A stretch of 64,000 nt of DNA from Gemmatimonadaceae bacterium (lineage in GTDB: Bacteria > Gemmatimonadota > Gemmatimonadetes > Gemmatimonadales > Gemmatimonadaceae), in NCBI GenBank assembly GCA_019752115.1, contig JAIEMN010000011.1:1-64000 (forward strand), written 5' to 3'. Every line of letters begins with the position of its first letter. The stretch's first letter is position 1. The notes beneath the pieces are model-generated. The model made no database searches and had not been told where the DNA came from. It was given only the letters and a program-made list of their open reading frames with translations. This document shows, one piece after another, positions 7,852-15,300 of this stretch. A program made the position numbers and the translations under genes.

Positions 7852-8721
7852 TCAGGTGTAGAGCGTGCCGGCGTTCACGATCGGCTGCGCCGACCGCTCG
7901 GAGCAGAGCACCACAAGCAGGTTGCTGACCATCGCCGCCTTCCGCTCGGGGTCGAGCTCCACGATGTCGCGCTCCTTGAGCGACGCCAGCGCCTGCTCCA
8001 CCATCCCCACCGCGCCTTCCACGATCGTGGCGCGCGCCGCGACAATGGCGCTCGCCTGCTGGCGCTGCAGCATCGCCGCCGCGATCTCGGGCGCGTAGGC
8101 CAGATGGCTGATGCGCGCTTCGATCACTTCGACGCCGGCCTTGGCCAGGCGCTCGTGCAGCGCCTGCATGAGCCCCGCGTTCACCTCGGTCTGGTGCGTG
8201 GAGAGTGCGATTTCGCCGTTGCCATGGGCATCGTACGGATGCGCCGAGGCGAGGGCGCGCATCGCCGATTCGCTCTGCACGGCGACGTACTGCACGTAGT
8301 CGTTCACTTCGAAGAGCGCTTCGGCGGTGTCGATGACCTTCCACACGACGATCGCCCCGATCTCGACCGGGTTCGAACGCGCGTCGTTCACCTTGAGCTT
8401 GTTCGTTTCGAAGTTGCGGACGCGCAGCGAGATGTTCTTGCGCGTCATGAACGGGTTGACCCACCAGAGCCCCGGCGTGCGCACGGTGCCGGCGTAGTTG
8501 CCGAAGAGCGTGAGCGCCTGCGCCTCGTTCGGGGCGACCGTGAAGACACCCTTGAACCCCAGCGAGACGATCGTGACCAGGACCGCGCCGGCGATGGAGA
8601 ACGCCGGGGCTTCCTGCGCGGCGCCGGTGAGGATGAGGAACACGCCGCCCAGGATGGCGGCGATGAGCAGGACAACCATGAGGAGGCCCGGGACGGCCTT
8701 CGCCTCGGTTTCGCGGAGCAT
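7852..8721 (-). CDS. SPFH/Band-7 domain membrane protein
   Basis: A 289-residue flotillin/stomatin-type protein. Two hydrophobic segments (about 10-33 and 40-62) are followed by the SPFH domain beginning [26 protein letters not shown]. The region [29 protein letters not shown] is typical of the family, and a helical, Ala-rich C-terminal part (about 190-265) would drive oligomerisation. Such proteins form membrane-bound rings that scaffold lipid domains or proteases. There is no NfeD gene next door; instead the gene heads an operon with a ribbon-helix-helix regulator and an exported hydrolase. It is the promoter-proximal gene; a perfect palindrome lies 27 bases before its ATG. Confidence 0.9.
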   Translation of the reverse strand: MLRETEAKAVPGLLMVVLLIAAILGGVFLILTGAAQEAPAFSIAGAVLVTIVSLGFKGVFTVAPNEAQALTLFGNYAGTVRTPGLWWVNPFMTRKNISLRVRNFETNKLKVNDARSNPVEIGAIVVWKVIDTAEALFEVNDYVQYVAVQSESAMRALASAHPYDAHGNGEIALSTHQTEVNAGLMQALHERLAKAGVEVIEARISHLAYAPEIAAAMLQRQQASAIVAARATIVEGAVGMVEQALASLKERDIVELDPERKAAMVSNLLVVLCSERSAQPIVNAGTLYT

Positions 8722-8748
8722 TGAGCGGGTTCCAGTTGAGGTGGTATT

Positions 8749-8764
8749 GAAGTGATATCACTTC
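8749..8764. promoter_or_regulatory. Perfect 16-bp palindrome, candidate operator of the SPFH operon
   Basis: GAAGTGATATCACTTC is a perfect dyad ending 27 bases upstream of the SPFH start codon, so it would overlap the promoter or transcription start. Ribbon-helix-helix dimers bind such sites. The operon encodes one, which makes autoregulation plausible but unproven. Confidence 0.55.
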
Positions 8765-8800
8765 GTTAGCACCCTACGCCAGCCCCGCGGGGGGAGTTTC

Positions 8801-8880
8801 AACCCACGACCCATGACCTAGAACTCGAAACCCACAACCGATCCGTTCTGGGTTTCGGGTTCTAGGTCGTGGGTTGTGTG
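8801..8880. repeat. Family-A palindromic intergenic repeat
   Basis: The core stem is ACCTAGAACTCGAAACCCA (8816-8834) against 8849-8867, matching at 18 of 19 positions with a 14-base loop. The flanks add the weaker pair AACCCACGACCCATG and CGTGGGTTGTG. Sequence and layout match the palindrome at 19231-19282. Confidence 0.8.
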
Positions 8881-8903
8881 TTCCAAAAGGCGGAACTTCT
8901 CAG

Positions 8904-8956
8904 TCAACGACTCTGACACCTTGATCGCCGCGTTCAACGACTCTGACCCGTTGATC
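8904..8956 (+). repeat. Two direct repeats, 23 bp with 30-bp period
   Basis: The unit TCAACGACTCTGACACCTTG plus ATC (8904-8926) recurs at 8934-8956 with two mismatches. A spacing of three helical turns upstream of the VPS10-type gene would suit paired regulator sites, but nothing else supports that. Confidence 0.6.
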
Positions 8957-9006
8957 AGTCCGCAGCCAACCCAGAACCCACCACCAAAAACCCGAAACCC
9001 CAAACC

Positions 9007-9047
9007 GATCAGTTCCGGGTTCCGGGCTTTCGGTCATGGGTTCCGGG
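9007..9047 (+). repeat. Half copy of the family-A repeat
   Basis: It starts GATCAGTTCCGGGTTCCGGG and continues with GCTTTCGGTCATGGGTTCC. It nearly matches the right half of the palindrome at 19255-19290. The left half here is degenerate. Confidence 0.65.
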
Positions 9048-9134
9048 TGGTCCCGCCTTGCGGCCGCCCCCCGTCTCTCCCAATTGTGAGAGATCCATGC
9101 TGCTGCCCTAACCCCCGCGAAGGAGCTGCTGCTC

Positions 9135-12100
9135 GTGTCGTCCCCCCGTCTTTTCCGGATCGCGCAGGCTACGGCGCTGGCCTCCGGGTTCCTGATGCCG
9201 ACTCTGGCCACGGCTCAGGCCGCCAAGCCGGCCGCCCGGCCGGCCGCGACCGCGCCCAAGGCCGCGGCCCCCGGCCCGCTCGCCGCGCCGTTCGATACCA
9301 GCGCCCTCTCCTCCATTCGCTGGCGCGAAATCGGCCCCTACCGCGGCGGTCGCTCGGTCGCCGTGGCCGGCAGTGTGGCGCGCCCCAAGGAGTACTGGAT
9401 GGGCACCGTGGGCGGTGGCGTCTTCAAGAGCACCGACGGCGGCGATAACTGGACGCCGATGAGCGACCGCTACTTCGGCGGCACCATCGGCGCGATCGGC
9501 GTCGCGCCGAGCAATCCCGACATCGTGTACGTGGGCGGCGGCGAGTTTGCCATTCGTGGCAACGTCTCGCACGGCGACGGCATGTGGAAGACGACCGACG
9601 GCGGCAAGACGTGGGCGAACATCGGCCTCAACGACTCGCGCCAGATCTCCAAGGTGCGCGTCCATCCTACGAACCCCGACCTCGTGTACGTCGCGGCGTT
9701 CGGGCACGTGTGGGGGCCGAACAACGAGCGCGGGATCTACCGCTCGAAGGACGGCGGCAAGAACTGGCAGAAGATTCTCTTCCGCGATGACTCGACGGGG
9801 GCGGCCGATCTGGTGATGGATCCGACGAACCCGAATGTGCTGTACGCCGGCTTCTGGCAGGCGCACCGCAAGCCCTGGATGCTCGTCTCCGGCGGCAAGG
9901 GCTCGGGGATGTTCAAGAGCACCGACGGCGGCGACACGTGGACGGACATCACCAAGAACGCCGGTCTGCCGAAGGGCCTCTGGGGCAACATCGGCATCAC
10001 CGTAAGCGCGGCGAACCCGCGCCGGGTGTACGCCCTCATCGAAGCCGATGAAGGCGGCGTGTTCCGCAGTGATGACGCCGGTGCGACGTGGGCGCGCGTG
10101 AACGACGAGCGCAAGCTGCGCCAGCGCGCCTGGTACTACTCCAAGATCTACGCCGATCCGAAGAATCCGGACCTGGTGTACGCGAGCAACGTGAACTTCC
10201 AGGTCTCGCGCGATGGCGGCAAGACGTGGAGCAATCTCAATCCGCCGCATGGCGACTCGCACGATTTGTGGATCGCGCCCGACAACGGCGACCGCATGAT
10301 CGAAGCCGACGACGGCGGCGCCAGTGTGTCGACCGATGCCGGCAAGACGTGGACGCAGCAGGACTTCGCCACCGCGCAGTTCTACCATGTGTCCACCACG
10401 AATCACTTCCCGTACAAGATCTGCGGCGCGCAGCAGGACAACAGCACGCTGTGCGGCCCGTCGCGCGCGCCGGGCGGCATCACGTACGAGATGTGGCAGG
10501 AAGCGGGTGGTGGTGAGTCGGGCTTCGTGACGGCGCTCCCCGATCGCCCCGACATCGTCTTCGCCGGCAGCTACGGTGGCCTGCTCACGCGTAAGGACAT
10601 GCGCACCGGGCTCACGCGCGACGTGAACCCGTGGCCGCTCAACCCGATGGGCCACGATGCGAAGGACGCGAAGTATCGCATGCAGTGGACCTTCCCCATC
10701 ACGGTGAGCCCGCACGATCCGAAGACCATCTACGTCGGCTCGAGCGTGATCTTCAAGACCACCAACGAAGGTGACAGCTACACCGCCATCTCCCCCGATC
10801 TCACGCGCAACGATCCGCGCACGCTCGGCGCATCGGGTGGCCCGATCACCAAGGACCAGACGGGCGTGGAGACGTACGGCACGGTCTTCGCCATCGCCGA
10901 AAGCCCGATCGCCAAGGGCACGATCTGGGCCGGGACCGACGATGGCCTCGTGCATGTCACGCGCAATGGTGGGCTCACCTGGACGAACGTGACGCCGCCC
11001 ATCCTCAAGGAACGGGAGTGGGCGCGCATCTCCATCATCGAAGCGTCGCACTTCAACGCCGGCACGGCGTATGTGGCGGCGAACCGCTTCCAGATGGATG
11101 ATCAGCAGCCCTACCTCTTCAAGACCACCGACTTCGGCAAGACGTGGACGCGCATCGATCAGAGCGGCGCGGCGCATGGCATTCCGGCCTCTGAGTTCAC
11201 GCGCGCCATCCGGGAAGACGAGGTGCGTCCGGGGCTGCTCTTTGCCGGCACCGAGCGCGGCATCTTCGTGTCGCTCGACGACGGCGCCACGTGGACATCG
11301 CTGCGCAAGAACCTGCCGATCGTGCCGGTGCACGATCTCGCCATCAAGGACGGCGATCTCATCGCCGCCACGCACGGCCGGTCGTTCTACATCATCGATG
11401 ACATCAGTGTGCTGCGGCAGATCGCCGCGCCGGTGATCAGCGCAAAGGCGCATCTCTTTGCGCCGCGGCCGGCGTATCGCATCAACTGGGGCGGTGGCTT
11501 CCAGATCGGGGCGCCGACGAGCCCGGTCGGGCAGAATCCGCCGAACGGCGCGATCGTATACTACTGGCTCAAGGACGGCGCGAAGCGCGTCACGGTGGAG
11601 TTCCGCGATTCCACCGGCCGCACGGTGCGCTCGTTCTCGAGCGACACCGCGGGCAGTGCGGCCGGCGCCCCGGCGGGCGGCCGTCGCGCGGTCGCGGCCG
11701 ATGCGCCGCCGAGCGCGAAGGTCGGCCTCAACACCTTCTCGTGGAACCTGCGCGAAGCCGATGCCACGACGTTCCCCGGCATGATCATGTGGGCTGGCGT
11801 CACGACGGGTCCGCTCGTGCTCCCCGGCAACTACACCGTGCGGCTCATCGTGGACGGCCAGCCGGCGGCGGAGCAGAAGCTGCTGGTCAAGAAGGACCCG
11901 CGCAGCGAAGCAACGGCCGCGGATCTCGTGACGCAGTACAAGCTGCTCATGGCGATTCGCGATCGCACCACCGACGCCAATGACGCGGTGCGCACGGTGC
12001 GCAACGTCCGCGGGCAGGCGATGGCCGGCAAGGGCAAGATGGCCGAGGACGAAGCGACGTACGCCAAGCTGGTGGACTCGCTCAACACGGCGATCAGCAA

Positions 12101-12392
12101 GCAGGAAGCCGAGATCTATCAGGTGAAGAACCAGTCCAGCCAGGATCCGCTCAACTTCCCGATCAAGGTCAACAACCAGATCGCGGCGCTGGCGGGTGTC
12201 GTGGGTGGCACCGAAGCGCGCCCCACGAAGCAGTCGCAGGTCGTCTTCGAGCAGCTCACGAAGGAGCTCGAGGGCTACCTCGTGGAACTGCGCAAGGCCT
12301 ACAAGGAGCTGCTCCCGGCCATCGATGAGCTGCGCAAGAAGCACAACCTGCCGGCCATCGAAGTGAAGCCGAACACGGTGATCACGCCGTAA
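9135..12392 (+). CDS. Exported VPS10/sortilin-type Asp-box beta-propeller protein
   Basis: A 1085-residue secreted protein. A GTG start is preceded by AAGGAG; the signal peptide ends near ATAQA and an Ala/Pro linker follows. Eleven Asp-box motifs of S/T-x-D-x-G-x-T-W type (for example STDGGDNW, TTDGGKTW, SLDDGATW) are spread across residues about 95-720, the hallmark of sortilin/BNR beta-propellers. Residues after 760 form a beta-rich module with the phrase GLNTFSWNLREADA, then a helical, Lys/Glu-rich tail. Length and order fit the bacterial 'VPS10 domain-containing' family of about 1,050-1,100 residues. The biochemical role is unknown; glycosidase labels rest only on the Asp boxes. The gene stands alone and is followed by an intrinsic terminator. 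Confidence 0.88.
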   Translation: MSSPRLFRIAQATALASGFLMPTLATAQAAKPAARPAATAPKAAAPGPLAAPFDTSALSSIRWREIGPYRGGRSVAVAGSVARPKEYWMGTVGGGVFKSTDGGDNWTPMSDRYFGGTIGAIGVAPSNPDIVYVGGGEFAIRGNVSHGDGMWKTTDGGKTWANIGLNDSRQISKVRVHPTNPDLVYVAAFGHVWGPNNERGIYRSKDGGKNWQKILFRDDSTGAADLVMDPTNPNVLYAGFWQAHRKPWMLVSGGKGSGMFKSTDGGDTWTDITKNAGLPKGLWGNIGITVSAANPRRVYALIEADEGGVFRSDDAGATWARVNDERKLRQRAWYYSKIYADPKNPDLVYASNVNFQVSRDGGKTWSNLNPPHGDSHDLWIAPDNGDRMIEADDGGASVSTDAGKTWTQQDFATAQFYHVSTTNHFPYKICGAQQDNSTLCGPSRAPGGITYEMWQEAGGGESGFVTALPDRPDIVFAGSYGGLLTRKDMRTGLTRDVNPWPLNPMGHDAKDAKYRMQWTFPITVSPHDPKTIYVGSSVIFKTTNEGDSYTAISPDLTRNDPRTLGASGGPITKDQTGVETYGTVFAIAESPIAKGTIWAGTDDGLVHVTRNGGLTWTNVTPPILKEREWARISIIEASHFNAGTAYVAANRFQMDDQQPYLFKTTDFGKTWTRIDQSGAAHGIPASEFTRAIREDEVRPGLLFAGTERGIFVSLDDGATWTSLRKNLPIVPVHDLAIKDGDLIAATHGRSFYIIDDISVLRQIAAPVISAKAHLFAPRPAYRINWGGGFQIGAPTSPVGQNPPNGAIVYYWLKDGAKRVTVEFRDSTGRTVRSFSSDTAGSAAGAPAGGRRAVAADAPPSAKVGLNTFSWNLREADATTFPGMIMWAGVTTGPLVLPGNYTVRLIVDGQPAAEQKLLVKKDPRSEATAADLVTQYKLLMAIRDRTTDANDAVRTVRNVRGQAMAGKGKMAEDEATYAKLVDSLNTAISKQEAEIYQVKNQSSQDPLNFPIKVNNQIAALAGVVGGTEARPTKQSQVVFEQLTKELEGYLVELRKAYKELLPAIDELRKKHNLPAIEVKPNTVITP

Positions 12393-12445
12393 CGCGTGCC
12401 CCGCCGGCCGCATCGGCCCGCGGGCGTCATCGGTGAAACCCTGGG

Positions 12446-12486
12446 AAGGGGTGAGGCCGTCATATCCAATGACCCTCACCCCTTTT
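12446..12486 (+). terminator. Intrinsic terminator or leader hairpin
   Basis: An 11-bp stem, AAGGGGTGAGG paired with CCTCACCCCTT, has a 17-base loop and ends in CCTTTT. It follows the VPS10-type gene. It lies only four bases before the ATG of the next gene, so it would also fold in that gene's leader if transcription reads through. Confidence 0.7.
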
Positions 12487-12489
12487 CGT

Positions 12490-13524
12490 ATGCGTATCAT
12501 TTCCCTCAGTGCTGCGCTTCTCGTCGCCCCGCTGCTGCTCCGAGCGCAAGAATCACGTCGTTCCCTTGATCTGGGCGCCAACGGCGCCGGCCTGAGCATC
12601 GGCGACTCGCCCCGGTGGAAGGGGATCCGACTCAATGCCGTTGACACGCGTCTCGAGCGCATGGACGGCATCAATCTCACGGTGTGGTCACCCCGTAAGA
12701 CCAGTCACGGCGTGGTGCGCGGCATCGCGCTCAATGCCCCGCTGGGTGGCGCCAAGCGGTTTGAGGGGATTGCCATCGGCGGCGGCTACGGCGTGGAGGA
12801 ATCGATGAAGGGGCTGAGCCTGTCCCTCGTTGGTGGTGGTGCCGGGAGTGACGTGGTGGGCATCCATCTCGCCGGCGTGGGCTTCGGTTCGGGCGGATCG
12901 CTGCGCGGCATCAACATCGCGGGCGTCGGCGCCGGTGCCGGTGGCCGTGTCGAGGGCATCACGATCGGCGGCGTCGGGGTCGGCACGGGCGGCAATGGTC
13001 GCGGGCTGCTCGTCGGCGGCGTCGGGGCCGGCGTCGGCGGCGATTTTGAAGGGATTGCGATCGGCGGCGTCGGCACCGGCGTGGGCGGCAATTTCCGTGG
13101 TCTGTCGATCGCCGGCGTCGGCACTGGCAGCGGTGGGAATTTCACCGGCATCGCCCTCGCCGGTGTCGGCACCGGTGCCGGCGGTACGCTGCACGGTCTG
13201 GCGCTGAGTGGTGTCGGTGTGGGCGCCACGGCCATTCGCGGCATCGCGGCGGCCGGACTCGGCGTGGGCGGCCAGCGTCTGACTGGCGTCTTTGCCGCGG
13301 CCTACACCATTCGCATTGCCGACGTGGACCACCGCGGCGACGGCGAACTCCACGGCGTGGGCATCAGCGCCTTCAATGACATTCGCGGCCGTCAGCGCGG
13401 GCTCACGATCGGGGTGGTGAACTACGCGCGATCCCTCCACGGTGCGCAGGTCGGTGTGATCAACATCGTGCGCAACAATCCGAAGGGGCGCAAAGTGCTG
13501 CCGGTGGTGAACTGGGGCCGCTAG
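12490..13524 (+). CDS. Exported 16-residue-repeat protein, LA_2272 surface-repeat type
   Basis: A 344-residue protein with a signal peptide (MRIISLSAALLVAPLLLRAQ) and a beta-repeat core. From about residue 140, six or seven consecutive 16-residue units follow the pattern GVGxGxGGxxxGIxIA (48 bp per unit at DNA level), which predicts a regular beta-solenoid or beta-barrel-like stack. Less regular units flank them: GIALNAPLGGAKRFEGIAIGG before, and RGLTIGVVNYARSLHGAQVG after. The latter is typical of the LA_2272 surface-repeat family. A probable outer-surface protein; no enzymatic motif. No clear ribosome-binding site is seen: the terminator-like hairpin occupies that space. Confidence 0.75.
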   Translation: MRIISLSAALLVAPLLLRAQESRRSLDLGANGAGLSIGDSPRWKGIRLNAVDTRLERMDGINLTVWSPRKTSHGVVRGIALNAPLGGAKRFEGIAIGGGYGVEESMKGLSLSLVGGGAGSDVVGIHLAGVGFGSGGSLRGINIAGVGAGAGGRVEGITIGGVGVGTGGNGRGLLVGGVGAGVGGDFEGIAIGGVGTGVGGNFRGLSIAGVGTGSGGNFTGIALAGVGTGAGGTLHGLALSGVGVGATAIRGIAAAGLGVGGQRLTGVFAAAYTIRIADVDHRGDGELHGVGISAFNDIRGRQRGLTIGVVNYARSLHGAQVGVINIVRNNPKGRKVLPVVNWGR

Positions 13525-13548
13525 CCGCAGAGACAACGACGACGTTGG

Positions 13549-13593
13549 GGACAACGACGAGGATCGCTGCCGCAGCGATCCTCGTTGTTGTCC
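13549..13593. terminator. Family-B palindrome, likely bidirectional terminator
   Basis: GGACAACGACGAGGATCGCT plus GC (13549-13570) pairs with 13572-13593 at 21 of 22 positions around a single-base centre. Weaker outer arms (GAGACAA near 13530, TTGTCTC near 13620) extend the dyad. It separates two convergent genes; the right outer arm reaches into the end of the MFS gene. The core ACAACGACGAGG recurs near 25581 and 52858. Confidence 0.8.
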
Positions 13594-13594
13594 C

Positions 13595-14854
13595 TCACCT
13601 CGTGGGTTGTCCGAGTTGTTTGTCTCGCAGCAATGCCCGAATCGCCACAATCCCCAGAGCGGGGCCGATTGAGAGGAACGCGAACCCCCACGCCCACCCC
13701 ACGCGCGCGACGACTAGCGGCACCAGCTGAATCGTGATGGTCGTCAGCAGAAAGCCCAGACTCGTCTGAATGGTCAGCGCCGTCCCGACGGCGTCGGGGG
13801 GCACGCTCTCGGTGACGAGCACGGAGAACTGCGCGCTATCGGCGATCACGAAGAAGCCCCACACCAGCGCGAGCGGCGCCAGCAGCCACCACGAGCGGCC
13901 GAAGGCGAGCCCGATCAACGCGGCACAGCTGCCGCTGATGGCCATCGCGCGAATCACCAGCGCTTCGCGCCCGATGCGATCGGCCACCAGACCGCCCCAC
14001 ACGCAGCCAACGCCACCGACCGCGACCACGCCGAAACTCAGCGCGCCGAGCAGTCCGCGATGGCCAGCTGCATCACCGTGCGCCGTCGCGCTGGCGAGCA
14101 GGAAGGCGGGGATCCACGTCCAGTAGGAGTACAGCTCGGCCATGTGGCCGAGGTAGCCGCCCATCGCCAGGCGCCATGGCCGCTGGTGCGCCACTGCCCC
14201 CACGAGATTCCATGAGAAGCGGCGCGGGGGAAAGGCATAGGGCCCGTCGCGATAGCCCAGCCACACCACCAGGGCGGCAACGAGCGTCGAGAGCGACGAT
14301 GCGCTGACGACGCCGAGCACCGTGACCTGCGGCCACGCCTGCGCGAGATACGGTCCCGCCTTGCCCACGGTGAGGGCGCCGACCACCGCGCCAACCGCGA
14401 GGCCGCGACGCGCCTTGAACCACGTGGCCGCCATCTTCATCGCCGGTGGATAGATACCGGCCATACAGCAGCCGGTGAGTACGCGCGTCACCAGCGCCCA
14501 CTCGAACGACGGCGCCACCGCGAGCGCCGCGTTGCTGGCGGCGCCGAGCAGCGCCGCACTCGCGAACAGTGTGCGCCCGGGAATCAGATCGGCCAGGTTG
14601 AGCAGCGCCGACACAGCGGTGCCCAGCACGAAGCCCAGCTGCACGGCCGTGGTGAGCCAGCCCACCTGGGAATCGGTGAGCAGCCACTGCGCGCGCAGCT
14701 GCGGGGCCACGGCGCTGCCGGCAAACCACACGCTCATGCCCAGCAGTTCGGCGAGCGAGAGAAGCGCCAGCATGCGCCAGCGGTCGGGATGCGTATCCGG
14801 CTCCATCGCCGGGATCGCGGACGGCGTGCGCGCGTCCGCCGTCACCGCACTCAC
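13595..14854 (-). CDS. MFS transporter (CynX/NimT-like)
   Basis: A 419-residue major facilitator with about 12 hydrophobic segments. The first contains LSLAELLGMSVWFAGSAVAPQL. The loop-2/3 signature is relaxed (LADLIPGRTLF) and a second half begins near PWRLAMGGYLGHMAELY. The phrase DSQVGWLTTAVQLGFVLGTAVSA is typical of the CynX/NimT branch. The substrate cannot be read from sequence. The start overlaps the stop of the SRPBCC gene by four bases, making it the last gene of the kinase-SRPBCC-MFS cluster. Confidence 0.88.
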   Translation of the reverse strand: MSAVTADARTPSAIPAMEPDTHPDRWRMLALLSLAELLGMSVWFAGSAVAPQLRAQWLLTDSQVGWLTTAVQLGFVLGTAVSALLNLADLIPGRTLFASAALLGAASNAALAVAPSFEWALVTRVLTGCCMAGIYPPAMKMAATWFKARRGLAVGAVVGALTVGKAGPYLAQAWPQVTVLGVVSASSLSTLVAALVVWLGYRDGPYAFPPRRFSWNLVGAVAHQRPWRLAMGGYLGHMAELYSYWTWIPAFLLASATAHGDAAGHRGLLGALSFGVVAVGGVGCVWGGLVADRIGREALVIRAMAISGSCAALIGLAFGRSWWLLAPLALVWGFFVIADSAQFSVLVTESVPPDAVGTALTIQTSLGFLLTTITIQLVPLVVARVGWAWGFAFLSIGPALGIVAIRALLRDKQLGQPTR

Positions 14855-15300
14855 GCGCTGACGAAGGTCGCCGGCTCGTTCAGCGACTCGGCGAGCGCGC
14901 GCAACGTGGCTTCGGCGGGGCCGTGGTGGCCCGTGAGGTAGTGGCGCAGCAGACGCGAGACCGGATTGTTGATCGTGCCGCGTTCATGCAGCACGACGCG
15001 GGTGCCGCCCGCGGAGGGATCGAGCACGAAGCGCAACGTGCTCGCCTGCTGCTGGTCATCGGTCCACACCGACACGTTCACCAACTGCTCGGTGCTGGTC
15101 TCCACGCGCGGTGTGCGCGTGAGCTCCATCCACAGCGGCCACTGTGCCAGCTCGATCAGCGCGGCGCGCACGGTACGCCAATCGGCGCGCAGCTGCAGGG
15201 CACGCGTGGTCTCGTAGGTGCCGGGCACGAGGAAGCCGGCGACCAGCACGGCCACGACGACCGAGACGATCGCCCCCATCACCAGCAGGATCCAGTTCAT
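14851..15300 (-). CDS. Membrane-anchored SRPBCC (START-like) protein
   Basis: A 149-residue protein with an N-terminal transmembrane helix (residues 4-26) and then a polyketide-cyclase/SRPBCC fold. The opening strand is TYETTRALQLRADWRTVRAALIEL, then W-x-x-W and a long beta sheet ending VVLHERGTINNPVSRLL. SRPBCC proteins bind hydrophobic ligands in a helix-grip cavity; the ligand here is unknown. It overlaps both neighbours by four bases (kinase upstream, MFS downstream), so the three are translationally coupled. Confidence 0.75.
   Translation of the reverse strand: MNWILLVMGAIVSVVVAVLVAGFLVPGTYETTRALQLRADWRTVRAALIELAQWPLWMELTRTPRVETSTEQLVNVSVWTDDQQQASTLRFVLDPSAGGTRVVLHERGTINNPVSRLLRHYLTGHHGPAEATLRALAESLNEPATFVSA

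Larger units (their letters stand above)
8722..9134. other. 413-bp divergent intergenic region, packed with repeats
   Basis: No gene is seen. The region separates the divergent SPFH operon and VPS10-type gene. It holds the 16-bp palindrome, a family-A hairpin, a 23-bp direct repeat and a half copy of the family-A repeat. The bases from about 9045 to 9120 are featureless apart from the AGGAG of the downstream gene. Confidence 0.6.

Noticed and set aside
9108..12680. Very long minus-strand open frame (about 1190 codons) opposite the VPS10-type gene
   Set aside because: It is an antisense shadow typical of high-GC coding DNA. Its product is Arg/His/Ala-rich with no signal, motif or ribosome-binding site, while the plus strand encodes eleven Asp boxes.
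12930..13240. 48-bp tandem repeats resembling a CRISPR-like array
   Set aside because: The repeats are contiguous without spacers and encode the 16-residue units of the surface-repeat protein in frame.
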